64,000 nt of DNA, taken from positions 2,204,001 through 2,268,000 of the forward strand of contig CM046294.1 in the NCBI GenBank assembly GCA_025267735.1, read 5' to 3'. Position 1 is the stretch's first letter; each line of letters begins with the position of its first letter. Both the position numbers and the translations under genes were made by a program. This DNA is from Mactra quadrangularis. Lineage: Eukaryota > Mollusca > Bivalvia > Venerida > Mactridae. The notes under the pieces were generated by a model that worked only from the letters and a program-made list of their open reading frames with translations, had not been told where the DNA came from and did not search any database. Positions 26,101 through 40,800 of this stretch are shown in pieces.

Positions 26101-28786
26101 ACCTTGTGCAGCTTCTCGAACTAATCTTTCTGGACCAGTCTCTGTTTGATGTAACTCTACAAGTTGTTCTAACAGGGCAGTAAGTGGTGCTACAATAATT
26201 ATAGATTATAATACATTTTAATGTACAATATCGAAATATATATGGAAGAGTACACAGCTTGAAAAGTCATATTGGACGAGCTGATAGCCGAGTCCAATAT
26301 GACTTTCCAAGTTGTGTATGAGTCCAAATATATGCCGTATTGTACATTAAAATGTATAATAACCTTTTTTATTATATATCTTTCGTTTACTTTGAATAAA
26401 TTTTCAACACCATCATCCCAAACAAAGTATACATCAACCAGACTAGCATTGTTTAGTGCACATGTACCCAACTGTCCAATACAAAAATAATATATATATT
26501 TTTGGATCCAATACGGGAATATATTGGACGGTCACGAGGTACAAATGAAGACTGTCGATTGGTTAGATTTATTAAAAGTTTCAATAAACAGTTTAAATAT
26601 ATAACAGTCAAATTATCATTTTATCACATTTACAAATACATGTAGTCAAAGATTCATCTTTCTTCGCTCATAGGGCCACACTTTTTATATTTTTAGTCTT
26701 ACGAGAATTTTCTTGAAAAATGAGTACTGTATGACGAAAACAAAATAAAAAAGATATAAGATCACAATTGACTTTCAAACGCATTTTGTACAAGCTCTAA
26801 GTGAAATTTATTGTATCTTAGAAATTCACGGACATTTTCTCAAACTGTGTGATAATTGACACGTTGAGCTTATTCGTACTGGGATTGGTTTGTTTTTTTC
26901 TTTTTTGGTGCAGAAATAAGTATGGTGGGTAATAAAAAAACAATTATCAAGTTGTTTTTTTCAATTTCTGAAAAATAAGGGTCAGGATTTTTGTAAGACA
27001 AAAAATACAAAAGGTCCAGCATAGACTTATACAGCTGTTAAATTTAACATATTAAATAAAAGTTTAAGTTAAAGTGTTGTTTATTTCTGCTTCCATATAC
27101 ATATTCAGCCCACTTTACAATATGAACAACAAGTAAATCTGTGAGCTAATGCTCACTAGTGATACCCCCGCAAAAATCTAAAAATATGCGACAAACAGGA
27201 AGTAGATGAGCAAGGAGCATGAAATCGCTTTACACCACATGGGACTATGGGATGAAGCAATATGCAAAGTATTAGGCTGCTGCATGTTATAGTTGCTGAG
27301 AAAACTGCGACGGAAATTTTGTAACGGACGGACAAGGGTAAAACAGTATACCCCCCTCTTCTTCGAAGCGGGGGTATAATAACCCCTGATCATTGAAATC
27401 ACCTTCTAGCAGGTGACCCCTTACAGTACTCATGAACCCCTAGGTGGAGTAAAACAATGGTAAGTAAACTTCATGCTCTAGAAAACTAGCAGTACCCCTA
27501 GTGGGGTTTGTACCTTGGACCTCTTGATCCCTAAGAATATGCTCAACCACTTGACCACTGCTCCTACTAATAGTTATATATATAACAGTTTAAATACTAT
27601 GTTATTGTATTTATAAATAGCCTTCATATTTGACAAGCTCACTAACATTACAGCTATGTCATATAACAAATCAAAATACTAAGTTTAAATTAAATTACGG
27701 AAAAAAAAACCAAATAAGACACTAACAATTTCTACAACCAAAAATGCCAATGTGCAATTCAATGTTTGCGTTAAACGCAATAACTCTTTTTGGTGATAAA
27801 ATGGCTAAAATTTAACACAATAATTCAAATAATTATCAAACATAAGCCCTACAACATACAGTATATTTGAGGTTTGCTCCCAAGACTGTAGTAAGTGCAT
27901 TTCATTAACAAGAGCTGTCAGAGGAGACAGCATGCTCGACTTAGTTAGTGTTTGTCACAGGAGTAAAAAATATGTATAAGGAGTTATAAACCTAGTCACA
28001 TGAGATGTGGTTGATAATAAGAAACATATATTTAAAGTTTGAAGTCAATACCTTAAGAAATAAAACAGTTGCAGTAAAAACAAACATTTTTTAAAGAAAA
28101 CTCTAAGTTCAAGGGGAGATAATTCTGAAAAAAATTATTTGGAGTTATACACCTTGTCACATGAGATGTGGTTGATAATAAGGAATGTACATTTAAAGTT
28201 TGAAGTCAATACCTATAGAAATAAAACAGTTGCAGTAAAAACAAACACTTTTTAAAGAAAACTCTAAGTTCAAGGGGAGATAATTCTGAAAAAATATATT
28301 TGGAGTTATACACCTTGTCACATGAGATGTGGTTGATAATAAGGAATGTACATTTAAAGTTTAAAGTCAATACCTAAAGGAATAAAACAGTTGCAGTAAA
28401 AACAAACATTTTTGAAAGAAAACTCTAAGTTCAAGGGGAGATAATTCTGAAAAAAATATATTTAGAGTTATGAACCTTGTCACATGAGATGTGGTTCATA
28501 ATAAGAAGCATATATTAAAAGTTTGAAGTTAATATCTTAAGAAATAACAAAGATATAGGAGAAAGTATTTTACTGCACAAAAACTTTAATCTGTGCACAA
28601 AAACTTTAATCAGTTCAAGGGGAGATAATTCTGAAAGAAATGTTTTTGGAGTTATATACCTTGTCACATGAGATGTGGTTGATAGTAAGGAACATATATT
28701 TAAAGTTTGAAGTTAATATCTTAAGAAATAACAAAGATATAGAAGAAAGTATTTTACTGCACAAAAACTTTAATCAGAAAGGTGGA

Positions 28787-28817
<31 letters not shown>

Positions 28818-31800
28818 GCTGGGGCGAGTAGGAGAGCTCTACATTACTACGTAAAGTCGAGCTAAAAAGCAAGTAACTACAATCTTGCAGGCAGCCCAGG
28901 AGTTGTAAAATAGATTTTGAGTTATCTAACAAATCTACAGCCCTTGATCAGTAGACATGTGAGCTACAGACTGAGCTAGCCAGGCAGCTATTAACTATAT
29001 CAGGGATTTTTTTCAGGACTTGGGGAAGGGGCCTGGGGCCTTTCTTTATGTAGAACATTTGGAGAAATTCTAATGCAATTTCATAGATAGGGGAACAAAA
29101 AAATCTAATGTAAACTCTAAATTTTGAGAAAACTGCATGATTTTAAAGAAATTTCAGGAGGGGAAAGTGCCTGTAAATGACCCCTGTTATACACTGGGGG
29201 TCCAAAAGTTTCAAGTATATTCCAGAACATCAAAATTTAAAAATGTGTAAAGAAACTTTTGGACCCCAGTGTATAAGGGAAAAAAGGTCCGTCTATACAT
29301 CAAAAAGTCATACTTACGCTGCATATCTTGTCTTTCATTATGACCCATGGTATTATTCAGATCAGTGATAACATTAGCAGATATTTGCGATACACACATT
29401 GGATTAAATGTCCATGTCTGGTTACCAACGGCAACACGTAAATCACCATCAGTATAAACTTTTAATACATGACCTTGTTTACCTAACGTCTGTAATATAT
29501 AACATTGATATTATGTAACATGGAGAGAAGTGATTTTAAGTGATTTTTTTAGTTTTTTGCATAAAGAACCCCTACCTTTCTTTTATGTAAATTTTTTCAC
29601 TTTATTCTCCAAAATTTTTGAAAAAAATTGTAGGGCAATAAGCAACAAAGAGAATACTTATTATTTTAATCAATTTCTTCTGAACGTACTTGCAGATACA
29701 CAGGACTCGAATTTAAGCTCACATACTCACAAAGAGTGAGAGGAATTTGAAAATTGAGAGTAACTTTTAGTTTAATTCGCAAATTGAAATCGCTGCAAAA
29801 ATACTTCTGTTCAAACTAATGAGGCTCAAATCAGCATTGAAACAGTCAAATAGATCGATAGCATTAGTTAAAGATTCATAGTACAAACATGTTTGATATG
29901 CTTAGTATACCCCAAAAGAACGCCATTGTTCTACCTGCAGTAAATTTAGTACCATGTTGTTTTTATATTGCATATAAAAATAGTTCTTATGTATGCCATT
30001 AAAATTTGAAGAACAAAATGCAAGCAACTTTCTTCATTTTTTGAATTGAAATAAAATCAATGTCCAATTTTTTGTTAAATTTGAGCCTTGAGATAAACAT
30101 TAATGTTTCTGACCCTGTCACAAACACCAAACATTGTATAGTTGCTATTAAATTTACCATTTATTTGCTTGAAAAAATCTTATATTAATTGTGAAATTTT
30201 GGTCATGTTTTTTACATTGTGAAAAAGCTTAAGTTATATCATGTTTAGAGATTAAAATAATTTGACATTTAAGTTCAGTAAAATTTTGTAATTTATATAG
30301 TTTTTACGTATAGTAATATAATGCTATACAGTATACTTACAGCTTTCATAGATTCATTCCATTCACCATGACCTTTCTGTAATTCTTTTACAGAATGTAT
30401 ATTATCTGATACTTTTACTGTATCACCAACAGATAATGTCTGTACCTATAATATAATGTATTATGTATATTATCTGATACTTTTACTGTATCACCAACAG
30501 ATAATGTCTGTACCTATAATATAATGTATTATGTATATTATCTGATACTTTTACTGTATCACCAACAGATAATGTCTGTACCTATAATATAATGTATTAT
30601 GTATATTATCTGATACTTTTACTGTATCACCAACAGATAATGTCTGTACCTATAATATAATGTATTATGTATAGTATCTGATACTTTTACTGTATCACCA
30701 ACAGATAATGTTTGTACCTATAATATAATGTATTATATATATTATCTGATACTTTTACTGTATCACCAATTGATAATGTCTGTACCTATAATATAATGTA
30801 TTATGTATAGTATCTGATACTTTTACTGTATCACCAACAGATAATGTCTGTACCTATAATATAATGTATTATGTATAGTATCTGATACTTTTACTGTATC
30901 ACCAACAGATAATGTTTGTACCTATAATATAATGTATTATGTATATTATCTGATACTTTTACTGTATCACCAACAGATAATGTTTGTACCTATAATATAA
31001 TGTAATATGTATATTATCAGATACCTTTACTGTATCACCAACAGATAATGTCTGTACCTATAATATAATGTAATATGTATATTATCTGATACTTTTAATG
31101 TATCACCAACAGATAATGTCTGTACCTATAATATAATGTATTATGTATATTATCTGATACTTTTACTGTATCACCAACAGATAATGTCTGTACCTATAAT
31201 ATAATGTATAATGTATTATATATATTATCTGATACTTTTACTGTATCACCAACAGATAATGTCTGTACCTATAATATAAAGTATATTATATACATGTACA
31301 TGAAAATAATATTTCTTACTTATCCTTTTTTATCCATATTTTAAGCATATAAATTCTTCTTTTATATATGACATTGTCCCTGTGCTAGCTCAGTCGGTAG
31401 CATACAAGTCTACTGATCAAGGGTTCTTGTTCTATTCCCAGATGAAGCATACTTTCTTGAAGTTTGGTCATGAAATAATATCTATGGCCATTCTCCATCC
31501 AACCACAGATTCTAAATCATGTATGGCAGTTGTCAGTCACTGATGGATGTATAACCCTAGTAACTAGTTGCTAAGTCCAGAAAAATTATCCTTTCTAGGA
31601 AAGGCAAGTAGGTTGATTTACCGCTGAAATATAACCTTTAATTTTTTTTACTATGGCATTAAACCAAACCATTAGATATTATTTTAAATAAAAAATTCTT
31701 TATTACAGGAAAACATGTCTACCATATGTCATGTATAAATGTGTAAATTACCTTTTTCAATGCTCCAGGATGAAATGTCCATCTATTAGAACAACCTTCA

Positions 31801-34800
31801 TATTGTACTCTCACATCACCTCTTTCAGTTATACGATGTACAGTACCAACTTTACCTATATACTATAATATAAACAATAATACTATATTATATTTTGTCT
31901 TCCAGTCAACAAGGCCTGAGCTCCAAGGCTCAAATCATCCCACCCACTTACTTTAATATAACTGTGGTATTATATTCGAAAGTTTATTGCCAAATGCAAA
32001 TTAATATTGATGTTTTTAGGAAGTAGTTTAAATAGTCCAGAAGACAAGAAAGCAGATTCTGAATAGACTATATCCAGAATTCAAATATTTGGATTTTCCC
32101 CTCTGGTACAAACAAACTTTCACCGTTACAATGAAAACTTGTGTACAAAGAACAATAGGATTTAATCCATAGTTCGTGCTATTTAGCAATAATGTGTAGA
32201 AAACATTGTACCACCCGTGCACGGACAGAAAAACCCATAAATTTGAATTCCGGATTAGGTCTATAGCTTTGAGAACTAAATCCTAAGGTCACTAGACCAA
32301 AGACTTTTTAACCCCCAATTCATTTCCATGAAAACTTAGGCTGGCAACATAAGCAGAGCCCAATCTTCCTCATGAGCCTCTTAATAACAGTATTTATATA
32401 ATATGTACAGCAAGCATACAAGTACATTGCTTACCTCTCCCATTCTAGGGTTCCAGCCCCCATGTCCTTCTTGCATTATTTTCAGTATGTCAACTTCTAA
32501 ATCTACTCTAACTTTATCACCAACTTTAAACTGATGTGTTATACCAGGATTGGTATTTACTTCAGGAAATTCACCTGTAAAAAAAAGTTCAGCTCATATT
32601 TATCCATTGTGTGTCATTTTCCAACATAGACTAGAGAGTCTGGTTCTTTAATCCTGTTTTTATACCTGAGCTGAACTGTTTTATTAGTGTTATAAACTTT
32701 TATTTTTGTGCCCCTCTCATTGACCTTAGTAAATAAACCTGTGTGATGATGCTCAAGAAGGCATTCTGTACAATACTGAGAGAAAAAGAAGGCAACCACC
32801 ATGGTTTCCCTGACAATACACTTCACATACATAGAAGGTGCCTGTGATGATGGCAAAAATTTTATTTCTTTTAAGTTCAAATAGATGTTTGTTTTGTTGG
32901 GTTTAACATCACTGCAGTCAGTCCACCTACTCACTGTTCCATGGGAAGGCTAAATCTCTGGATTTAGCTGTTAACCAACTACTAGGTGCATACTTTCCTC
33001 AGTTATTGACTACTGCCCTACATGATCTAGAATCAGTGGTAGGAGGAAGAATGGCTGTAGATAATTATTTCATGACCAAGCTCTACAAATGTATGCCCCC
33101 CCCCCCCAGGAATCGAACCTACAACCCCTTGCTCAGTAGACTTGTATGTTACCGACTGAGCTAGCCGGGCGGGCATTTAAATAGATAAACAAACTTTTAC
33201 CTAATACAGGTAAATGATCTCTGTAATAATTTCCACCAGTTGCTGCCTGTACATATTTTAGATCTACTTTCCCTTTATGTCCTACTCTATATACATTAGT
33301 AGAACCAGATGACCAGGTTACCGCGGCAACACTACGTCCAGATTCTGAATCCCAGCCTCTTACATCTGTTACCTTTCCTACTTTTCCTTCTCCACCTGAG
33401 AATAGAAAAATAAATTGATCAGTCAGTGCAAAACTAGTGTAATGTTTTTTGGTTGGTTAAATGCCAAAGAAAAACATTGTATATGCCATATTGTGGTGGT
33501 CAGTCAACCTACTCATCATTCCTGGAAAGGCTTAACCTCTGGATTTAGCAAATGGCTATAAAAATTATTTTATGACTAAGCTAAACGAAAGAATGCCCCG
33601 TCCAGGAATCAAGCCTACTTCCCCTCAATCAGTAGATTTGTGCGCAACCAACTGAGCTAGCTGAGAGGCTAAGCTGAGATTCTTGAAAAAACACTACATG
33701 ATTGTATTTTCAGTCTAAAAAGATGGGTTATAAAAATAGACCTAATTATTCCTTTAAAACAGTTGATCTAAAAGTAGCGTGCTGCGAGGTAGATACAAAT
33801 GTTAATGAATAATCTATACAATTAACTAAGTTGGTTAATTCTAACCTCGCAGTATTTTCTACCATACATATACATGTAACTCAAGAACAATAATTAGTAG
33901 ATTCTTGACGTAAAAAGTAACTGAGACTGTGATCATAGCCAGATTTTACAGTGGCCCCAAAAAATGTTTTACGACAAATGAAATTTTGAGAAATACAGAC
34001 CATGCATTCCGCAAATAATTTTACCATAATTAAACAGGGCTCTACAATAAAGGTAATCCTATCGCCCCTGATGACCTATATTTGGGTACTGGCAACATGT
34101 TACTATTAAAGATATTGGTTTTTGTCCATTCAGGCAACTCAGTTTAAAAATTAGTTTCAAGTCCTGTTAAATATTATTTAATGTAAAAGTTAAGGTTTAT
34201 AAAATTTGCTGGCAAAACCCTTATCAGGTATTTTTATGTCTAAAAAAGGGTCATATTAAAGGATAATAAGTAATATACTTAAGAGTCTCGTGTCTGACCC
34301 AGTAAACAACAAAGATACAATCAAGTTGTGGAACAGTCTATCCATGGCATTTTTTATTCAAATTTCACGCTGACGCTGTTAATATTGTACAGAAACTCTC
34401 ACATCACTCATTGCTTCAGTACAATTCGCAGTCTTAGTGCAAAGCAGTTGAAACTCACTCTTTTTTTAAAATTGAGTCGGACTTTTTTGCAAAAAGCCCA
34501 CTAAGTTTATTCCAACCTAACCAGTAGAAGACACACAACTACACAGTAAAACACTCACTAATCTTGATATAATCAAGCTAATATATCAATACATACCATC
34601 TTGGTTGCCCCAATCCCAATCTGGACCTCTGACTACACGAGCACCAGAAAAATTACCCCAGGACTGTATTTTAGTACTATCTCTTCTCTTTGGTACTTTT
34701 ACTCTGTAATAATAAAATTACAAACATTCATATACATGTAGGAAACATTTTTATGTTTGTACACTGTTTTAAAAAAAGGAAACAAATAAAAGAATTTGCC

Positions 34801-37800
34801 TTCAAAATGGCGATCATGAAATCAGGAATTATTCAAGCCATTCATAAACATTGCATGAACAATACTTTTATTGTTGTAAATCAAAATATAAATTATGAAC
34901 TTAAATTTAAGAACATTTTCTAAAACCTGCTCATGAAATGTTCAAGCACTAAAACAAGTAAATCTGTGAGCTAATGCTCACTAGTGATACCCCCACTGTG
35001 AGAAATATGACTATCATAATGTAACATTCATTTAACAAAATCTAAAAATATGCGACAAACAGGAAGTAGATGAGCAAGGAGCATGAAATCGCTTTACACC
35101 ACATGGGACTATGGGATGAAGCAATATGCAAAGTATTAGGCTGCTGCATGTTATAGTTGCTGAGAAAACTGCGACGGAAAGTTTGTAACGGACGGACAGA
35201 CGCACGCACGGACAAGGGTAAAACAGTATACCCCCCTCTTCTTCGAAGCGGGGGTATAAAAAGGTCTGATTGAACTACTGGTGACATTTTCTTGAACTAA
35301 GATTCTTACAAATTTTTTATAACTGTTAATTTGAAAGCATGTATTTTTTGACAAGCCTTTCCCAAAAATCTAAATAGATTAATGACACAAGGAGCTAGTG
35401 GGCCTGAAAACCCAACAGTTAGTGTTACTTCTTCTGGTTTTATCCAAGCTGAAAGATTAGTTTTTTAAATCAAGACTAAATCAAGACCAAAATAGCTATC
35501 TATGATAACCAGTCAGAACATACTCTAGTTATCATTGGTAATGGGTAATACACCCTCTGTTTAGAAACTTCATCCTGATTATATCATCCCAAGAGAGTAT
35601 AAGAGATTCTAACATATCATCATAACTATTGATCTATTTGATGAGAATGGACATTCCTTATGGCTAACACAAACATTATCATGCAATGGGGTCATTTTTT
35701 GATGTTAGGTCGTCCCAAAATAGGATGTTTTTTCTATTGGGCAATATTTTAAATGTAATATATAGCAACAGTTGATACCTCCTAAACTATACTAACTTAT
35801 TTAATTTAGTTTGATTGTGAAACAAATTCTTACAACATAGATTAATCACTTTGGAGTTAACTTCCCAAGGTCCCGAGTTCTGAGCTAGTAAGATAAAGTT
35901 TCTTGCTCCAGGAAACAATGGGGTAGGTTTTGGAAGCGATTGGAATCAACGACAAGCTGGCTACCTAACCCTGAGCGTGTGTCCTACCACAAGACCACTG
36001 CTACTGTAGGGTATTATAACAATCTGACATATCATAGTAAAGCAGGGCTCGACACTAAAAGTATCCCGCCATTCCAAGAATCCAAAAAACTTGGGAGGAA
36101 TCCAAGTGATGCTTAGCTAGAGGTTCTTTCAGGAACCCTAAAAAATGCCCTGCTCCTATATAAATCTTAATTACCATGAAATGTTTATCACTTGCAAATC
36201 TCTATCTTAATTTTTTTGTCTTTTATTGGAGGAATACTTAATGTTAAGGAGGACTCTCTGAAATATTGACTAGGTATTCTTTTTTATTTTTTTTTATTTT
36301 ATTTATTGGAGTAAATGCCGTGTCAACACAATTTTAGGTCATTTTACGGCGTCCAGCGGACATAACCTAGCTTTCCTGGACCATTGTCTATAACCAGTAC
36401 TTACCTAACCTTCCACAAGGCCGGAAACTTCTCCATATTATCTAATCAATGGAGGAAAATCGACATTATCGTCAAATTTTCATGGAAGGTATAACCTCTC
36501 CGGGTGGGATTCGAACCCGCACCCCCTCGGGCACGTGTATCCAAATCCCGGCGCGCTACCAACTGCGCTATCGATCCGGGTTGACTAGGTATTCCTTCTG
36601 CATACTTGGTAAAATGGTAAGTGTCAAATCCTAAGTAAAGCAGTGTGACTTACCCTTTGGAAGCAGCTACATCAAATCTCTGGAAGGAATGAGCCAGATC
36701 ATGTTTATCTTCCATATAACATAGAGTACATAAATCAAAATCATGACATTTTGTACATTTCCATCTCATACCTTGAATACCTTGTGTCTTACATCCATCA
36801 CAGATAATATTCTGATGTTTTATACCTATAAATAGACAAGTTAATATGATAAAGATGATAAAGTCTGTTTTTGTCAAAATTTCAATAGCGTGGATTGGTA
36901 GGTCAAAAAATTTCAAGGCCCAATTGACAACAGCATTATAACAAGGTTGTTGTTTGGGGTTTTTTTTTGGGGGGGGGGGGGGTTTGGTGTTGGATTTAAT
37001 GTCATCGCAACTCATTGTCAGTCAACCTACTTACCATTCTCAAAAAGGGTAATTCTACAAATTTACTAGGCACACACTTCTGTCAGTGACTTACAACTGC
37101 CCTACATGATTTAGAATTAATAGTAGAAAGGAGAATAGTCATAGAAATTATTTCATGACCAAGCTCCACTAAAGTATACACTACATGGGAATCGAACTTA
37201 TGACCTCTCGATCAGTAGACACATGTGCCCTACCAAGTTAGCTAGCTATGTGGCTGACTATGTGCCTTCAATATGAGGATGAATTCAATACCATAATACA
37301 TAAGAAATATATGCTTGAAATCATGACAATTTGTAAGAAAAAAACATGTGGATATATTTCAAAGAAACCATGTAAAATTTGCAAGAAAACAACATGTAAA
37401 CAAGTACAAAACAAGCGTCTTATTAGATCTCTAGAATGGAATTGATTACAAACAGCACAAAAACCATTATTAGAGCGTTCAGACAATAGTTGCAGTGTTA
37501 ACTAAACTCAATAGTTGCAAACATGCCATTATTACAGTATTCAACAATTTTCCAATACAATTAAGAACACACTAAACTCTAAACCTGATCAAAAATTTAT
37601 GAGCTACAGTCTAGAAGGGTTTCAACATGACAGCTAAATTAAGAAAGTAAAAACTTGCTTATTTTCGGCTTTTTATTATGCTTTATATAGCATTGTAACA
37701 ATTGAAACAGTTTTTCAATGGTATTGCAGACTTTACACGACCTACTGACTGTTATAGATAAGATCATTAGAACTAAGTAACTATAGCTTCACAAAAGGAT

Positions 37801-40800
37801 GAAAACTACCCCAGTGTAGCAGAGGTATAATACGACACTTGTACTACCTTGCCTTCAACCTAGCTTTTATGGCGACAATGTAGAGTGTCTGTTTACAACT
37901 CGAGAGGTTGTGGGTTTGAATCTCAGTTCCGACCATGGATTTTTAAAGGGTTACATTTGGCACCCAACATAAATAACCCACAAGGAATTGAGTGGTTGCA
38001 CCCTTAGATAGTCCCACAGACAATCAAGCTCCAAGAATTCGAAGATGAATTCTGTTAAGGAGGGGGTGTGTGTAACCAAGGTATAATACGGCACTTGTAC
38101 TACCTTGCCTTCAAGTTAGCTTTTATGGCGATATGGTAGAGAGTCTGTAAACGACTTGAGAGGTCATGGATTCAAATCTCATTGTGGACCATGGATTTTT
38201 GTAGTGTTACACTTGTACAATGGCAGAAAGAAGAAATAACATTGAAAGATCAGTTCAGTGCTAAGCACACTTTTACCTGTGACTAACACTGACCTTTTTG
38301 ACACAGCAATAGCACCTTAACTCACTAGCCTAAAGCCTAGGACTAGTGAAAAGTAATTCAGGCTTGTGAAAATTACTAACTTTATTAATAGTTCAATCTC
38401 CGTAAACAGATATCCTGTAGAGCATTGTCATACAGGATCTCTACTATCTCAATGGAGGGTCACGTCGAGATGACTTTTATGTCGATTAATCAATGTGTAG
38501 TTTTCATTTAGACGAAACACTATTAATAACATTTTGATTTCGTAATTTCTATTTTTTAGACCAAGGTTTGCAAGCTAATTCAACAGCGGTATTATTTACA
38601 GTCTACGATTGGACAGCTCATTTCAAATTGCGTGAGGTAGACGATGTAAACAAGTTACATGTAACATATCATAACAATTTCGTCATTAATATAATGATGA
38701 GAAAAGGTCACCTGAAAATGACCCTCATTTGTAAAAGGCGAGATCTAATTTAGCGAGTAGGCAAGCGGAAAATTTTAGATCGGGTTTTAATCAGATTGAA
38801 TATAATTGGGCTAGTTGATCATTTTCCCTGTATTTATATAACATCATATATACCATAACATAATAAATTGTAAACATAAAAAAATTTAGGCAATGACTGC
38901 AGATAGACCAATACCAAGAGGCAATGCCTTCTGCAGATAGTCCAATACCTCAAGATAGTTCATAACCAAGAGGCAATGCCTTCTGCAGATAGACCAATAC
39001 CTCAAGATAGACCAAAACCAAGAGGCAATGTCTTCTGCAGATAGACTTATACCTCAAGATAGACTAATACCAAGAGGCAATGCCTTCTGCAGATAGACTT
39101 ATACCTCAAGATAGGCTAATACCAAGAGGCAATGCCTTCTGCAGATAGACCAATACCTCAAGATAGACCAAAACCAAGAGGCAATGCCTTCTGCAGATAG
39201 ACCAATACCTCAAGATAGACTAATACCAAGAGGCAATGCCTTCTGCAGATAGACCAATACCTCAAGATAGACCAAAACCAAGAGGCAATGCCTTCTGCAG
39301 ATAGACCAATATCTCAAGATAGACCAAAACCAAGAGGCAATGCCTTCTGCAGATAGACCAATACCACAAGATAGACCAAAACCAAGAGGCAATGCCTTCT
39401 GCAGATAGACCAATACCTCAAGATAGACCAAAACCAAGAGGCAATGCCTTCTGCAGATAGACCAATACCTCAAGAAAGTCCAAAACCAAGAGGCAATGCC
39501 TTCTGCAGATAGACCAATACCTCAAGATAGACCAATACCTCAAGATAGACCAAAACCAAGAGGCAATGCCTTCTGCAGATAGACCAATACCTCAAGATAG
39601 ACTAATACCAAGAGATAGATTAAAACCAAGAGGCAATGCCTTCTGCAGATAGACCAATACCTCAAGATAGACCAAAACCAAGAGGCAATGCCTTCTGCAG
39701 ATAGACCAATACCTCAAGATAGACCAAAACCAAGAGGCAATGCCTTCTGCAGATAGACCAATACCTCAAGATAGACTAATACCAAGAGATAGACCAAAAC
39801 CAAGAGGCAATGCCTTCTGCAGATAGACAAATACCAAGAGATAGACCAAAACCAAGAGGCAATGCCTTCTGCAGATAGACTAATACCTCAAGATAGACTA
39901 ATACCAAGAGGCAATGCCTTCTGCAGATAGACCAATACCTCAAGATAGACCAAAACCAAGAGGCAATGCCTTCTGCAGATAGACCAATACCTCAAGATAG
40001 ACTAATACCAAGAGATAGACCAAAACCAAGAGGCAATGCCTTCTGCAGATAGACAAATACCAAGAGATAGACCAAAACCAAGAGGCAATGCCTTCTGCAG
40101 ATAGACAAATACCAAGAGATAGACCAAAACCAAGAGGCAATGCCTTCTGCAGATAGACCAAAACCAAGAGGCAATGCCTTCTGCAGATAGACCAAAACCA
40201 AGAGGCAATGCCTTCTGCAGATAGACCAAAACCAAGAGGCAATGCCTTCTGCAGATAGACTACTAGCAAGAACTATCTTTAGATTTCTGACATTGAAATA
40301 GACATATAGAACATATCTAACAATAATCAATACAGTAATTTATCATCCACTAGTGGTACAACAGTTTACCATAGCCAAAATATATTGTACATTTATCTCT
40401 TTACTACAAAAACCATTAAATATTTTACTTTAAAATTCTCTATGAAATCAATTCAAGCAGTAGACTATTAAGATGCCTGTGTCTTATACTGTATCATTTT
40501 TAATGGCTTATTCCAAAATTTTCTAAAAAGATGATATTTTGTATAGTGATACCTGTCTACAACAGCCACAAACAGTATAAACAACTCACTGCATCGGTGA
40601 AAGTAAAGAATTTTCAAAATCCTGAAATTTCTTGATTTTAGCAACATTTACAAAGCGAAAAAAATTACCCTTTTCTCAGATCCCCATTATCCTGAATTTT
40701 GAGACCAATACTCAAAAACTATCACCGTAATTGTAAAAATGGTAACAAAATTAATGGATGTCCTTGAATTCAGCCAGTAAACAGTGGGTACAAAAATAGC

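Noticed and set aside
28640..28831. Frame ending in a Gly/Arg-rich tail (also 46910-47095)
   Set aside because: The tail is the GACGCC microsatellite of a mobile element; the rest is its tandem core.
30396..31285. CRISPR-like array (regular repeats)
   Set aside because: The units are head-to-tail with no unique spacers and the context is a eukaryotic intron.
39210..40330. Leucine/valine-rich repeat frames that look like membrane proteins
   Set aside because: They are the complement of the intronic minisatellite.
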